In this document: one piece after another, positions 1 through 9,231 of the stretch
Layout: each line of letters starts with the position of its first letter
How positions within the stretch are numbered: position 1 is the stretch's first letter
NCBI RefSeq assembly: GCF_000156335.1
Contig: NZ_DS999213.1
Coordinates: 3,572,491-3,636,490 of the forward strand
Length of the DNA: 64,000 nucleotides
Reading direction: 5' to 3'
Source of the DNA: Roseobacter sp. GAI101
GTDB lineage: Bacteria; Pseudomonadota; Alphaproteobacteria; Rhodobacterales; Rhodobacteraceae
The notes under the pieces: generated by a model
Told to the model about the DNA's origin: nothing
Databases searched by the model: none
What the model saw: the letters and a program-made list of their open reading frames with translations, nothing else
Position numbers and translations under genes: made by a program

Positions 1-2
1 AT

Positions 3-335
3 CCTGTGAACCGTCTGGGGGATGTGCGCGTGTCGCTCGACGACGGCCGCACCTTGCGAACCGGTGTGTTTGCAGGCGGGTGGATCATCACCGATCGCCA
101 TGACGGGCTGACCGTGCCCACGACAGCCGTCTTGACCGATGCCACGGGCGATTACGTTCTTGAGGTTGATGGCGATAGCCTGGTGCGCCGGGACGTGACT
201 GCCGGACTGATCTGGGACGACCGCCGCGAGGTGTTGGCGGGCCTTGAGGAAGGTGCCATTGTGGTCGCCAAGGCCAGTGCGTTCTTTTCCGATGGGGACA
301 AGGTCAACCCTGTCATGGAAGGGGCTGATTCTTAA
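3..335 (+). CDS. RND efflux periplasmic adaptor, C-terminal part
   Basis: This is the C-terminal end of a membrane-fusion (HlyD/AcrA-type) adaptor. The gene begins upstream of the window. The visible 110 residues read as the beta-barrel and membrane-proximal domain: a segment like VPTTAVLTDATGDYVLEV, then DSLVRRDVTAGLIWDDRREVLAGLEEGAIVV, the usual alternating strands of AcrA/MexA C-termini. It would link the pump encoded immediately downstream to an outer-membrane channel in the periplasm. Its stop codon overlaps the start of the pump gene by one base (TAATG), so the two are translationally coupled. The substrate cannot be deduced. The family call is firm because of the partner gene; the fragment alone would be weaker. 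Confidence 0.85.
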   Translation, partial: PVNRLGDVRVSLDDGRTLRTGVFAGGWIITDRHDGLTVPTTAVLTDATGDYVLEVDGDSLVRRDVTAGLIWDDRREVLAGLEEGAIVVAKASAFFSDGDKVNPVMEGADS

Positions 336-3300
336 TGAATATGTCCACTTGGGCCATCCGGTCTCCGGTCCCGTCACTGGCTTTGTTTCTGGTGCTGTGC
401 CTGATCGGTCTGGTCGGGTTCTTCCGTTTGCCGGTCACGCAATTCCCCAACATCGACATTCCGATTGTCACCGTGAATATCGCGCAACCCGGTGCGGCAC
501 CGACCGAAATCGCGACACAGATCGTCAAACCGGTCGAAGGGGCGGTGTCGGATGTGACGGGGGTCAAACATGTCACGGCTGTCGCCTCGGATGGGTCGGC
601 CAGTCTGACCATCGAATTCGAACTTGAGACCGACAGCGCCACCGCCCTGACCGATATCAAGGACGCGGTCGCAGGCGTGCAGGGCGATCTGCCGGATAAC
701 GCGACCGAACCGATCATCAAACGTCTGGATGTGACGGGGCAGGCGATCCTGACCTATGCGGTGTCAGACCCGACGCAATCGATCCAGGATTTGTCCTATT
801 TCGTCGATGAAATCGTTGCGCGTGAACTGCAGGTGGAAAAAGGCGTCGGCAAAGTGACCCGCATCGGGGGCGGCGACCGCGCGATTGAGGTTGAACTGGA
901 CCCGGACCGTTTGCTGTCCCTTGGCCTGACGGCGGCGGATGTGAACAGTCAACTGCGGCAGAACAACATCGATCTGGGCGGCGGTTCGGGTGATCTGGGC
1001 GGACAGGAGTATTCAATCCGCGCGCTGGGCAGCGCTGATACGGTGGCGCAATTGGCCGCGACGCCGATCATTACCGCACCGGGCCAGACCGTGCGGCTGG
1101 ATGATCTGGGCAAAGTCTTTGACGGTGCAACCGAAACGTCAAGCTTTGCGATGCTAGACGGTCAGCCCGTCGTGGCCTTTGGTGTGTTCCGGTCGACGGG
1201 GGCGAGCGATCTGGCAGCGGGGGACAACGCGAAGGAACGGCTGGCCGAACTGGCCGAGGAATATCCCAATGCAAGCTTCGCGCTGATTGATGATGCCACG
1301 GTTTACACCGAGGGCAATTACCACTCCGCGATGGACACGCTGTACGAGGGGGCCGCCCTTGCGATCATCGTGGTGTTCTTGTTCCTGCGCAACTGGCGCG
1401 CGACGATCATCACTGCCGTTGCCTTGCCATTGTCGATCATCCCGACATTCATGGTGATGCAGTATCTTGGTTTCTCTCTGAACACCGTCAGCCTGTTGGG
1501 CATTACGCTGGTCACGGGCATCCTTGTCGATGACGCGATTGTCGAGATTGAAAATATCGTCCGGCACATTCAGATGGGCAAACCGGCTTACGAGGCTTCA
1601 GAGGAAGCTGCCTCCGAAATCGGCCTGACCGTCATCGCGATCAGTTTCACCATCGTTGCGGTCTTTGCGCCGGTCAGTTTCATGTCGGGCATCGCCGGGC
1701 AGTATTTCAAGCAATTCGGCCTGACCGTGGCTGTCGCGGTGTTGTTTTCGCTGCTGGTGGCACGGCTGATCACCCCGATGATGGCGGCCTATTTCTTGCG
1801 TGACGGCATCGCCCCCGAGGAAGAGGAAAAAGACGGCTTCATCATGCGGCGCTACATGGGCGTTTTGGGGTGGACCTTGCGCAACCGTACGCTGACGCTG
1901 TTGTTGGGGCTGGCGATTTTCGCGGGCTCGATCTTTTCCGCAACGCTGCTGCCGACCGAATTCGTGCCCGCCGCGGATCGGGGGCGATCGACCGTATCGC
2001 TTGAGCTGCCCCCCGGATCAACGCTGGACCAGACCCGCGCGCAGGGACGTCAAGTGTCCGCCATCCTTGCGCAAATCCCCGAGATCACGAATGTGTTCGT
2101 CGAAGGCGGCACATCATCGGATACCAAGGCCAATCTTATCGTGAACTACGGTCAGAAAGACGAACGGGACCGGTCGTCGTTTGTGATCGAAGAACAGATG
2201 AAGCAGATATTGCAAGGCATCCCCGACGTTAAGATCAATGTGCTGAAGGACAACGGCCAGCGCGACCTTCAGCTAAATGTGCTGGGCGATACCGAAGCCG
2301 CTGCATCCGCCACGGCGATCAGCCTGGCTGCGCAAATGAACGCGCTGCCCCAGATCGTGAATGCGTCCAGTACGGCATCGTTGGTCCGCCCCGAGGTGCA
2401 GATTACCCCGCGTCCGCAACTGGCGGCCGAGATGGGGGTGACATCGGCGGCGCTTGCCAGCACGATCCGGATTGCCACGCTTGGCGATACCGACAGCAAT
2501 GTCGCCAAGTTCAACGCAGGCGATCGCCAGATCCCGATCCTTGTGCGGATCAAGAAAGACGTGCGCGACGACCTGAGCAAACTTGCCGGTTTGCGCGTGC
2601 CCTCGACCACCGGTGCGCCGGTGCCGGTCAGTGTGGTGGCCGATGTTCGGCTGTCGTCGGGGCCCAGTACTATTGAACGCTATGACCGGCAGTATCGCAC
2701 CAGCGTAGAAGCTGATCTGGCCCCCGGTGCCCCCCTTGGACCCGCAACCGAAGCGGTGATGGCGTTGCCGCTGGCCCAATCCATGCCCGAGGGGACCGCG
2801 ATCCAGAGTGCGGGCGACGCAGAGGTGATGGGCGAGGTCTTTACCCAGTTTGCGTTGGCGATGGGGGCCGGTATCTTGCTGGTCTATGTGGTTCTGGTGT
2901 TGCTGTTCAGCAGCTTCATAACGCCCGTGACCATCCTGATGTCCCTGCCGTTGGCAATCGGGGGGGCTATCTTTGCACTCTACCTGAACAATTCCGCCAT
3001 TGGTCTGTCGGTCGTGATCGGCTTTTTGATGCTGATGGGGATCGTGACGAAAAACGCGATCATGCTGGTGGAATTCGCGATGGAGGCGATGGCCCACGGG
3101 GTCACCAAATCAGAAGCGATGCTGCAAGCGGGCCACAAGCGCGCGCGCCCCATCATCATGACAACGGTGGCGATGACGGCGGGTATGGTGCCGTCGGCAT
3201 TGGCGGTAGGGGCGGGCGGCGAATTCCGCGCGCCAATGGCGATTGCGGTGATCGGCGGTCTGCTGCTTTCGACGCTGCTGTCGCTGTTGTTCGTGCCGTC

Positions 3301-3400
3301 GCTTTTCAGCGTGATGGACGGGCTCAAGGATCGCATCCGGTGGTCCTTGGTCGCGGTTTTCGGCGCGAACAAACCGCGAGAGGTCCATGGTGACGGATGA
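335..3400 (+). CDS. RND multidrug efflux inner-membrane pump (HAE1/AcrB-like)
   Basis: A 1021-residue resistance-nodulation-division transporter that exports hydrophobic or amphipathic compounds using the proton gradient. The sequence shows the two-fold RND layout: TM1 near residues 10-30, a large periplasmic loop, a TM2-TM6 block near 335-485, a second loop, and a last TM block near 850-1000. The proton-relay residues are present: the Asp pair in ILVDDAIV (D399, D400) and the Lys in GIVTKNAIM (K906). The length is typical of AcrB/MdtB homologues. It is coupled to the adaptor by a one-base overlap. No outer-membrane factor is visible in the window and no regulator lies next to it, so the substrate range is unknown. 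Confidence 0.95.
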   Translation: MNMSTWAIRSPVPSLALFLVLCLIGLVGFFRLPVTQFPNIDIPIVTVNIAQPGAAPTEIATQIVKPVEGAVSDVTGVKHVTAVASDGSASLTIEFELETDSATALTDIKDAVAGVQGDLPDNATEPIIKRLDVTGQAILTYAVSDPTQSIQDLSYFVDEIVARELQVEKGVGKVTRIGGGDRAIEVELDPDRLLSLGLTAADVNSQLRQNNIDLGGGSGDLGGQEYSIRALGSADTVAQLAATPIITAPGQTVRLDDLGKVFDGATETSSFAMLDGQPVVAFGVFRSTGASDLAAGDNAKERLAELAEEYPNASFALIDDATVYTEGNYHSAMDTLYEGAALAIIVVFLFLRNWRATIITAVALPLSIIPTFMVMQYLGFSLNTVSLLGITLVTGILVDDAIVEIENIVRHIQMGKPAYEASEEAASEIGLTVIAISFTIVAVFAPVSFMSGIAGQYFKQFGLTVAVAVLFSLLVARLITPMMAAYFLRDGIAPEEEEKDGFIMRRYMGVLGWTLRNRTLTLLLGLAIFAGSIFSATLLPTEFVPAADRGRSTVSLELPPGSTLDQTRAQGRQVSAILAQIPEITNVFVEGGTSSDTKANLIVNYGQKDERDRSSFVIEEQMKQILQGIPDVKINVLKDNGQRDLQLNVLGDTEAAASATAISLAAQMNALPQIVNASSTASLVRPEVQITPRPQLAAEMGVTSAALASTIRIATLGDTDSNVAKFNAGDRQIPILVRIKKDVRDDLSKLAGLRVPSTTGAPVPVSVVADVRLSSGPSTIERYDRQYRTSVEADLAPGAPLGPATEAVMALPLAQSMPEGTAIQSAGDAEVMGEVFTQFALAMGAGILLVYVVLVLLFSSFITPVTILMSLPLAIGGAIFALYLNNSAIGLSVVIGFLMLMGIVTKNAIMLVEFAMEAMAHGVTKSEAMLQAGHKRARPIIMTTVAMTAGMVPSALAVGAGGEFRAPMAIAVIGGLLLSTLLSLLFVPSLFSVMDGLKDRIRWSLVAVFGANKPREVHGDG

Positions 3401-3534
3401 AACCACGTTAGTTTCGCCAGGTGGAATAGATTTCCGAAATAACGGCTAGGCGCGCCGTACATTATTCCCTTTAATGTGCGGTGCGCCGATGTGTTCTTGC
3501 AGGGGCGCGGAATTTGCAAGAAAGGCCCGTGCCC

Positions 3535-4695
3535 ATGACCCCCTTTGTCTTCAACACCACGAAATCTGTCGTTTTCGAAAATGGTGCAGCAGTCCGGCTG
3601 GCAGAGCTTGCGGGCGGTTTGCTGGGCGTAAATTGCCTGTTCGTCACGGACCCCGGCCTGCGCAAGCTGGGCCTGTGCGATCCGGCCATCGCGGCGCTTG
3701 AGGCCGCAGGCCATAGTGTCACCGTCTTTGACGCGGTCGAGGCCGACCCGTCGCGCGAAACCCTGATGGCAGCGGTCGAGGCGGGCAGGGCGGCGGGGGC
3801 CACTGGCGTGATCGGATTCGGCGGCGGGTCGTCGCAGGACGTGGCCAAGTTGGTGGCGTTGCTGTTGGGATCTGGCGAAGATCTTGATGGTGCATGGGGC
3901 GTCGCGCAGGCCAAGGGCCCGCGCCTGCCGCTGGTCCTGATCCCGACCACCGCCGGCACAGGGTCCGAAGTCACGCCTGTCTCGATCATCACCGTCGGGG
4001 CCGAGGAAAAACGCGGCGTGTCGTCTGCCGTGATCCTGCCTGACATGGCGATTCTTGACGCGGAACTGACGCTGGGCCTGCCTGCACATATCACGGCTGC
4101 GACCGGCATCGATGCGATGGTCCACGCGATCGAGGCCTATGCTTCGAAGAGTGCAAACAACAACCCCTTGTCCAAACTGCTTGCCCGCGAGGCGCTGCGC
4201 CTGCTGGGCGCAAACATCGAGGCTGTCGTGGCAGATGGTCGTGACCTTGCCGCGCGCGGTGCCATGCTGCTGGGGTCGATGCTGGCGGGGCAGGCCTTTG
4301 CCAACTCTCCTGTCGCGGCGGTGCATGCACTGGCCTATCCCATTGGCGGCACGTTCCATATTCCGCACGGGTTGTCCAACGCCCTGGTTCTGCCCCATGT
4401 GCTGCGGTTCAACGCGCCGGATGCAGGCTCGGTCTATGCCGAAATTGCCGCAGATGCCTTCCCCCATCTGGATGCCGTCGAAGGCACGCAGGCGCGGACC
4501 GCCGCGTTCATTGATGCCTTGGCGGATTTGTCGGCGCGTGTTGGTTTGCAGACGCGGCTGCGCGATGTGGATATCCCGAAGGATGCGATTGACAAGATGG
4601 CGGCTGACGCGATGCTGCAATCGCGCCTGTTGGTGAACAACCCCCGCGCGGTCAGCCAGTCGGATGCCCATACAATCTATACGGCGGCGTGGTGA
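3535..4695 (+). CDS. iron-containing alcohol dehydrogenase (group III)
   Basis: An NAD(P)-dependent, metal-activated alcohol dehydrogenase of 386 residues. Visible family signatures are the nucleotide-binding GFGGGSSQDVAK near residue 80, TTAGTGSEVT near 130, and the metal-ligand segments ATGIDAMVHAIEAY and HALAYPIGG with FHIPHG, which supply the Asp and His ligands. The ATG at 3535 is preferred to the upstream GTG at 3481 because the residues before MTPFVFNTTK do not look like the family. The stop overlaps the next start by one base (TGATG), coupling it to the thioesterase. The substrate is unknown; homologues act on short alcohols, lactaldehyde, hydroxybutyrate or maleylacetate. Confidence 0.92.
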   Translation: MTPFVFNTTKSVVFENGAAVRLAELAGGLLGVNCLFVTDPGLRKLGLCDPAIAALEAAGHSVTVFDAVEADPSRETLMAAVEAGRAAGATGVIGFGGGSSQDVAKLVALLLGSGEDLDGAWGVAQAKGPRLPLVLIPTTAGTGSEVTPVSIITVGAEEKRGVSSAVILPDMAILDAELTLGLPAHITAATGIDAMVHAIEAYASKSANNNPLSKLLAREALRLLGANIEAVVADGRDLAARGAMLLGSMLAGQAFANSPVAAVHALAYPIGGTFHIPHGLSNALVLPHVLRFNAPDAGSVYAEIAADAFPHLDAVEGTQARTAAFIDALADLSARVGLQTRLRDVDIPKDAIDKMAADAMLQSRLLVNNPRAVSQSDAHTIYTAAW

Positions 4696-5135
4696 TGGCG
4701 GACCGACCCGTTGCCCCCAAACGCGCTGAGTTCTCTGAATTCTACCCCCTGCAAACCCGCTGGAACGACAATGACGCCTATGGCCACATGAACAATGTGG
4801 TGCATTACGCGCTGTTCGATACCGCCGTGAACGGTTGGCTGATCGACCGCAGTTTGCTTGATCCCCTGACCAGCCCGGTCTTTGGTCTGGTCGTGGAAAC
4901 GGGCTGCCGGTATTTCGGCGAAATGCAGTTTCCCGACCGGGTCACGGCGGGGTTGCGGGTGGCAAAACTGGGCCGCAGTTCTGTCAGGATGGAGCTGGGC
5001 CTGTTCCGCAATGACGATGAAACCGCATCGGCTGAAGGGTTTTTCGTGCACGTCTATGTCGACCGCCAAAACCATCTCCCGACCGATATACCGGACGCGA
5101 CGCGCAGGGCATTGGAGGGATTGCAGAGCTCCTGA
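4695..5135 (+). CDS. 4-hydroxybenzoyl-CoA-type acyl-CoA thioesterase
   Basis: A single-hotdog thioesterase of 146 residues, likely hydrolysing an acyl-CoA in the cytoplasm. The motif TRWNDNDAYGHMNNVVHY near residues 20-38 is the 4HBT/YbgC catalytic segment, with the Asp before YGHMNN as the expected catalytic residue. Two in-frame GTG codons lie just upstream, but the ATG at 4695 overlaps the alcohol dehydrogenase stop and gives the natural start. Coupling to the dehydrogenase suggests that the two act on one metabolite, but this is inference. It is the last chromosomal gene before the tRNA-Cys insertion site. Confidence 0.88.
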   Translation: MADRPVAPKRAEFSEFYPLQTRWNDNDAYGHMNNVVHYALFDTAVNGWLIDRSLLDPLTSPVFGLVVETGCRYFGEMQFPDRVTAGLRVAKLGRSSVRMELGLFRNDDETASAEGFFVHVYVDRQNHLPTDIPDATRRALEGLQSS

Positions 5136-5375
5136 AAAGAGTGACGTGAAGCGTTTGAGCGCAGATGGCGGCGTTAGGGGGATGCTACTGACTGGCGCGA
5201 CGTGCAAAACGTCCCGGCGTCTTTCAGCAAGCGGGCCAACCTGCGCGGTGAATAGCAATATTCAATTCCCGTCGCTTTGTCACAAACTGGGCTAGACAAA
5301 CCCCGAAAAAGTCGGGATAAGCCGACACGCATCCAGGCAAGGGCCTCGGATGCTACGCCGTAGAAATACGGTCGA

Positions 5376-5449
5376 GGCGAGTTGGCGGAGTGGTTACGCA
5401 GCGGATTGCAAATCCGTGTACAGGAGTTCGATTCTCCTACTCGCCTCCA
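5376..5449 (+). tRNA. tRNA-Cys (GCA), integration site
   Basis: The 74 nt fold as a cloverleaf. The acceptor stem GGCGAGT pairs with ACTCGCC, the discriminator is T, and CCA is encoded. The D-arm lies within TGGCGGAGTGGTTACGCA, the anticodon loop is TTGCAAA with anticodon GCA, and the T-arm is AGGAG-TTCGATT-CTCCT. U73 is the expected Cys identity base. Its 3' half is duplicated twice downstream, marking it as the attachment site of the islands. The tRNA itself remains intact because each insertion restored the 3' end. Confidence 0.97.
5401..5449 (+). repeat. attL: 3' half of tRNA-Cys
   Basis: A 49-bp segment from the anticodon arm to CCA, starting GCGGATTGCA and ending TCGCCTCCA. It is identical to 29329-29377 and shows five or so changes from 32141-32189. 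Direct repeats of a tRNA 3' end are the hallmark of tyrosine-recombinase integration. The crossover probably lies in the anticodon-loop region, as in other tRNA att sites (family knowledge). Confidence 0.93.
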
Positions 5450-5803
5450 TTTGATTTCAAAGACTTAGCCGTCGCCGCCCTAACGCAAAAATGCGGCTGC
5501 CACACACTTTGCCGCACATTCTTGTTCCGTTCCTGTTCTGTTTTCTAATAGGTTCTCAACCCTTAGTTAATATGTACCAGCCAGGTGCTTGAGTATTGAG
5601 CCAATTGAACGGCAGCGTGAATTTGGATCTTCTGCTAGCTAAAAGGCGCTTTAGATGATGTAGATTCAGCTGTCTTAACTGCATAAGACTTTTAAGGAAT
5701 TCCGGTTCTGGGCAACGAGTTGGTACTGCTACGGTGTTTTGCAAGCGGGGGATCTTGCGTATAGTCGTAGGGGGGGGTAGCCTAACAAAAATTGAGGTGC
5801 AGC
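5450..5803. other. non-coding left arm of element 1
   Basis: I see no gene in these 354 bases. The first 90 contain sequence similar to the bases following the second att copy (29378 onward), notably ATGCGGCTGCCACAC then CTTTGCCGCAC, so this is a conserved end of the element rather than native chromosome. The rest is AT-rich and presumably carries the promoter of the kinase operon. A GAGG ribosome binding site lies at 5794-5797. Confidence 0.6.
5510..5540 (+). repeat. arm-type repeat copy, left end of element 1
   Basis: The segment GCCGCACATTCTTG plus the following TTCCGTTCCTG resembles 29250-29276 (GCCGCACATTCCTG, then ATACGTTTCTG) and 32060-32086 (GCCACACATTCTTG, then ATATGTTTCTC), all in the same orientation. 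Repeats placed near both att ends suggest integrase arm-binding sites. That role is inferred; only the similarity is seen. Confidence 0.5.
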
Positions 5804-8107
5804 TTGCAGAATACCCAGAAATTTAGGGATGAACTGACCCTCGAGCTACAAAAAGAGGTTCCAGATCCCAAAGTAATCGCAGAACTAAGTGACGCCATTC
5901 TAAATGAAACAGAGGGCTCAGTCCGCTTTACTGTAGACGCACAACATATAAATCGGTTGGGACTTGAACTAGTTGGCAAGCAAGAGACCGCCTTATCTGA
6001 GCTAATAAAGAATGCGTATGACGCCGATGCGACCGAGGTCAACATTACTTTCGCAAATTTCGAGAAGGCTGGCGGCGAACTTATCATAGCTGACAACGGC
6101 GTTGGGATGGATATTGATACCATACGCAATTCCTGGATGCGCCTTTCGACAAATGAAAAGGGTGAGAATCCAGTTTCGGAAATTTTCTCACGGCGGAGAG
6201 CAGGGAGGAAGGGTATTGGTCGCTTCGCTGTTCAGCGTCTTGGGACTTCGCTTGTTTTAGAAACTGGACAAAAGGGTCAGAAGATTGGACTTCGGGTCGT
6301 ATTTAGCTGGGATCAAGATTTCAAAGCAGGAATAAGTCTTAATCAAGTTTGGCATAAAATTGAAACCTATGAAAAGGATGAGGTCACCTCTGGGACAGTA
6401 CTCAAAATTCGGGATTTACGTGATCGCTGGACGAAACCAACGCTAGAAAGAGTTTGGAAATCGGTGCTGTTCTTACAGGTCCCCTTTGAGCCCGGCGGTA
6501 ATCAATCGAAAGATTCCGAGAATTTTCTTGTGAGCATTAATGGGGCTACTAACCGTCAGCAACGTATTGACCTCAATATGAAGGATAACTTTCTCAACAA
6601 TGCTGTTGCACAGGTTTCTGGCTGGATCGATGTTTCAGGTATTGCTACTTTCAAAGTCGTTTCGGAAAAGCTGGGGATAGATGAGACATTTCAGTCTGAG
6701 GACATTTATGAGTTTGTAGGGCCTTTAACTTTCTCAAGTGCCTACTTTATCTATTTACGTGAGTACATGTCTGGAATTTCGGTGCGAGTTGCTGAGAAAA
6801 TGGGACATAGTTATGGTGGTATTAGAGTATACCGAAATGGATTTAGAGTACTTCCCTACGGTGAGCAAAATGACGATTGGCTCAAGCTGTCATTTGACTC
6901 AGCCAGGCGAAATCTTTTGGTCCCAGCCAATAACTTTAACTTTTTTGGCCAAGTGGATGTTGATGGTCAGTCAAACCCTCTGTTGGAGGAAACAAGTTCA
7001 AGAGAAGGCTTCATCGAGAATGAGGCGTTTGAGGAGCTTCAGGTATTTTGCCGGAGATGTATCGAGTGGGCTGCACAGCGGGTTGGAAGCGTTCGAAAGA
7101 AGAAAACGTCGACCTCTCAACAAGGTTTTCAACCTACGTATACTCGTAAACCTTCAGAGATCATTCTTGAAAAATTGGCTCAAGAAGAAAGTAAGATCGA
7201 GAGAGACGATGACAACCAAATCCCTGAGGATGAACTGAAACCCGAAAATACTGATCGCAATGAGAATTCTGGACACAACACGGAGTTTCTTAAGGAGCTA
7301 TATTCCAAGCAGAGAGAGTACGAGCAGAAAACAGAGGAGAGGATTGAACTATCGATCGAATACGAAAACATGCTCCGAATCTTGGCTTCGCTCGGTATAT
7401 CAATTAGCCTATTTGGTCATGAAATAAAAAGTGCCACCACAGCCGTCGACAACAGCTTGGCGGTAGCGGAAATTGATGCGGAACGTCTCAAGGATAGTAG
7501 AGAAAGAGCCCAGTTGGAGGCGGACCTTAACTCTTTGAAAACGGCTACCAACCGCATCTTTGATTTGGGTAGTTATGTCGAGGCCCTAGTTTCTAAAACG
7601 CGGTCGAGAGAACTCACTGAAGTTCATGTCGATACGGCTGTTCGACGATTTTTGGGTCAGTTCCAATCTTACATGCACAAGAGAAACATCAACTTTGATG
7701 TGGATGTCCAGCCTGTGGACCTCTTAACTCCCAAGATGCACGCCTCAGAACTTGATTCCGCACTGTTCAATTTCTTGACAAATTCTGTCAAGGCCATTGA
7801 AAAGGCTGGGGTTCCTAATCCGATGATAAGGGTCAGTGGTCGCCAACAGGGTGATTTTGTAATTGTTTCGTTCGAAGATAACGGCACCGGCGTACCCAAA
7901 GAAATTGAAGAGAGGGTTTTCGATGCGTTTTTTACAACCACGGAAACTGACGGTGACAGTATTTCGGGTATAGGGACAGGGCTGGGACTCCAGATAGTAG
8001 CGGACATAGCATCTGCATATGGAGGGAGTGTTTCCCTTTCTGATGACGTCACTCACGGTTATTCGGCAAGGTTTGATCTGAAATTAAGAAAGAGCAAACA
8101 AGAATGA
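5804..8107 (+). CDS. dual-GHKL sensor: Hsp90/MutL-type ATPase fused to histidine kinase
   Basis: A 767-residue cytoplasmic protein with two GHKL ATPase modules and no membrane segment. The N-terminal module (about 50-130) has ALSELIKNAYDADA, ADNGVGMD and GRKGIGRFAVQRLG, typical of Hsp90/MutL/MORC ATPases. The middle (about 200-430) is a transducer-like domain. A charged coiled coil (about 470-530) leads to a dimerisation helix with LFGHEIKSATT, where His539 fits a phosphoacceptor. The C-terminal kinase ATPase has ALFNFLTNSVKAIEKAG, DNGTGVP and GIGTGLGLQIV. The TTG at 5804 is chosen because a GAGG site sits about 6 nt upstream; TTG 5792 is possible. It overlaps the receiver gene by 4 bp (ATGA). 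Related GHKL proteins occur beside restriction-modification genes (MORC-like families), so a conflict role is inferred. Confidence 0.85.
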   Translation: MQNTQKFRDELTLELQKEVPDPKVIAELSDAILNETEGSVRFTVDAQHINRLGLELVGKQETALSELIKNAYDADATEVNITFANFEKAGGELIIADNGVGMDIDTIRNSWMRLSTNEKGENPVSEIFSRRRAGRKGIGRFAVQRLGTSLVLETGQKGQKIGLRVVFSWDQDFKAGISLNQVWHKIETYEKDEVTSGTVLKIRDLRDRWTKPTLERVWKSVLFLQVPFEPGGNQSKDSENFLVSINGATNRQQRIDLNMKDNFLNNAVAQVSGWIDVSGIATFKVVSEKLGIDETFQSEDIYEFVGPLTFSSAYFIYLREYMSGISVRVAEKMGHSYGGIRVYRNGFRVLPYGEQNDDWLKLSFDSARRNLLVPANNFNFFGQVDVDGQSNPLLEETSSREGFIENEAFEELQVFCRRCIEWAAQRVGSVRKKKTSTSQQGFQPTYTRKPSEIILEKLAQEESKIERDDDNQIPEDELKPENTDRNENSGHNTEFLKELYSKQREYEQKTEERIELSIEYENMLRILASLGISISLFGHEIKSATTAVDNSLAVAEIDAERLKDSRERAQLEADLNSLKTATNRIFDLGSYVEALVSKTRSRELTEVHVDTAVRRFLGQFQSYMHKRNINFDVDVQPVDLLTPKMHASELDSALFNFLTNSVKAIEKAGVPNPMIRVSGRQQGDFVIVSFEDNGTGVPKEIEERVFDAFFTTTETDGDSISGIGTGLGLQIVADIASAYGGSVSLSDDVTHGYSARFDLKLRKSKQE

Positions 8108-9231
8108 ATGGTTTTTTTGTTGACGACAATTCTGAAGAACGCATCCGTATTTCCAGGTTGTTGGAGCAGGAAGAACTGAGAATTGACTCCAATTTCGTGC
8201 CAACAGAGCCTACAAAGTTACGCGATGCTATTCTTGCTCAAAATCCTGATCTTGTGGCGTTAGACTTTAGACTAGATGATGAAGATCTTAGAGATGAGAA
8301 AGATCTAAAACAAAATAACTACAAGGGCGGAGCGTTAGCTCAAATTTTGAGAGAAGCAGTTTTAGAAACTCCTGATCGTGACTTTCCTATTATCCTTGTA
8401 TCTACTGAAGAGAATATTAAGCAAATATATAGTATTGATAAAACTTCCCACGACCTTTTTGACCAAAAGTACATGAAAGGCCGACTGAGTGATAAATACT
8501 ATAGACTTGAGTGCCAGCGTCAAATTCTTAGTCTCGCAAAAGGTTATAAAGAGATTGCGAGTAAAGAAGCAGAGGGCAAGGGCCTTTTCGCTTTATTGGC
8601 GCTCGAGCCAGAGGAACTCGAAATAGTACCTCTTCTTGGGCTGGCAACAGACTTGAAAAATGCCAATTCTGTAGTTCACGTTATTTCGAGGCTCATCCTC
8701 CGTCAATTAATAGAGCGTCCGGGGCCCCTTCTTGCTGGTAGGGACGTGGCGGCCCGCTTAGGTCTGTCCAACAATAGGGATCAAATCGAACATGTGATGT
8801 CGTTTCTATTCAACGAGGGTATGGCTTACGAGGGTGTTTACTCTGATGGCTGGCTGCGAGTTTGGCGTCATCGATTAGATGATTGGGCAAATGAGCACTT
8901 TCACGCGCCACTTAGCTCCATACCCGGTTCTGAAAGAGCTGCGAAGATTTCGGAATTGATCGGCTTGGACCTGGAGCCCGCTATTTCGAGGTGGAGTAGC
9001 AAGTCAGATGAGCTATTTGCTTTTGCCTGCTCTTTGTGTGCGAACCCCACGGAACGTCGAAACTCTGTTGCACTCTATGATAAGTACCTTCTCCCCTACG
9101 CCGAGCGAAAGAGAGTTTGTTTTGATTGTCTGATGAGAGGTCGGCTTGACGAACATCCGCAGTTGTCAGTCGATGAGTCGGATCTGGATATCTTTGCCGA
9201 TGTTCGTGAAGGCAGGATTACTCGACAATGA
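8104..9231 (+). CDS. response regulator-like protein with receiver domain
   Basis: A 375-residue protein coupled to the kinase by an ATGA overlap. Residues 1-120 form a receiver: acidic pair D7-D8 in FFVDDN, phosphoacceptor candidate Asp54 in DLVALDFRLDD, Ser/Thr in IILVSTEEN, and Lys in DQKYMK. It is therefore the likely phosphotransfer partner of the upstream kinase. The remaining 250 residues do not match a common output domain that I recognise. The stretch DVAARLGLSNNRDQIEHVMSFLF near 220 could be a winged-helix-like fold. Two C-x2-C-like elements near the end (CSLC, CFDC) might bind metal. Function beyond phosphorelay is unknown. Confidence 0.75.
   Translation: MNGFFVDDNSEERIRISRLLEQEELRIDSNFVPTEPTKLRDAILAQNPDLVALDFRLDDEDLRDEKDLKQNNYKGGALAQILREAVLETPDRDFPIILVSTEENIKQIYSIDKTSHDLFDQKYMKGRLSDKYYRLECQRQILSLAKGYKEIASKEAEGKGLFALLALEPEELEIVPLLGLATDLKNANSVVHVISRLILRQLIERPGPLLAGRDVAARLGLSNNRDQIEHVMSFLFNEGMAYEGVYSDGWLRVWRHRLDDWANEHFHAPLSSIPGSERAAKISELIGLDLEPAISRWSSKSDELFAFACSLCANPTERRNSVALYDKYLLPYAERKRVCFDCLMRGRLDEHPQLSVDESDLDIFADVREGRITRQ

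Noticed and set aside
2980-4671. Long antisense open frame (563 codons) opposite the RND and alcohol dehydrogenase genes
   Set aside because: It spans two real genes and the gap between them on the other strand, has no domain similarity and shows the His/Arg-rich composition typical of antisense frames in GC-rich DNA.
5136-5375. Short open frames between the thioesterase and tRNA-Cys
   Set aside because: They lack ribosome binding sites and family similarity; the gap probably carries only promoter sequence.
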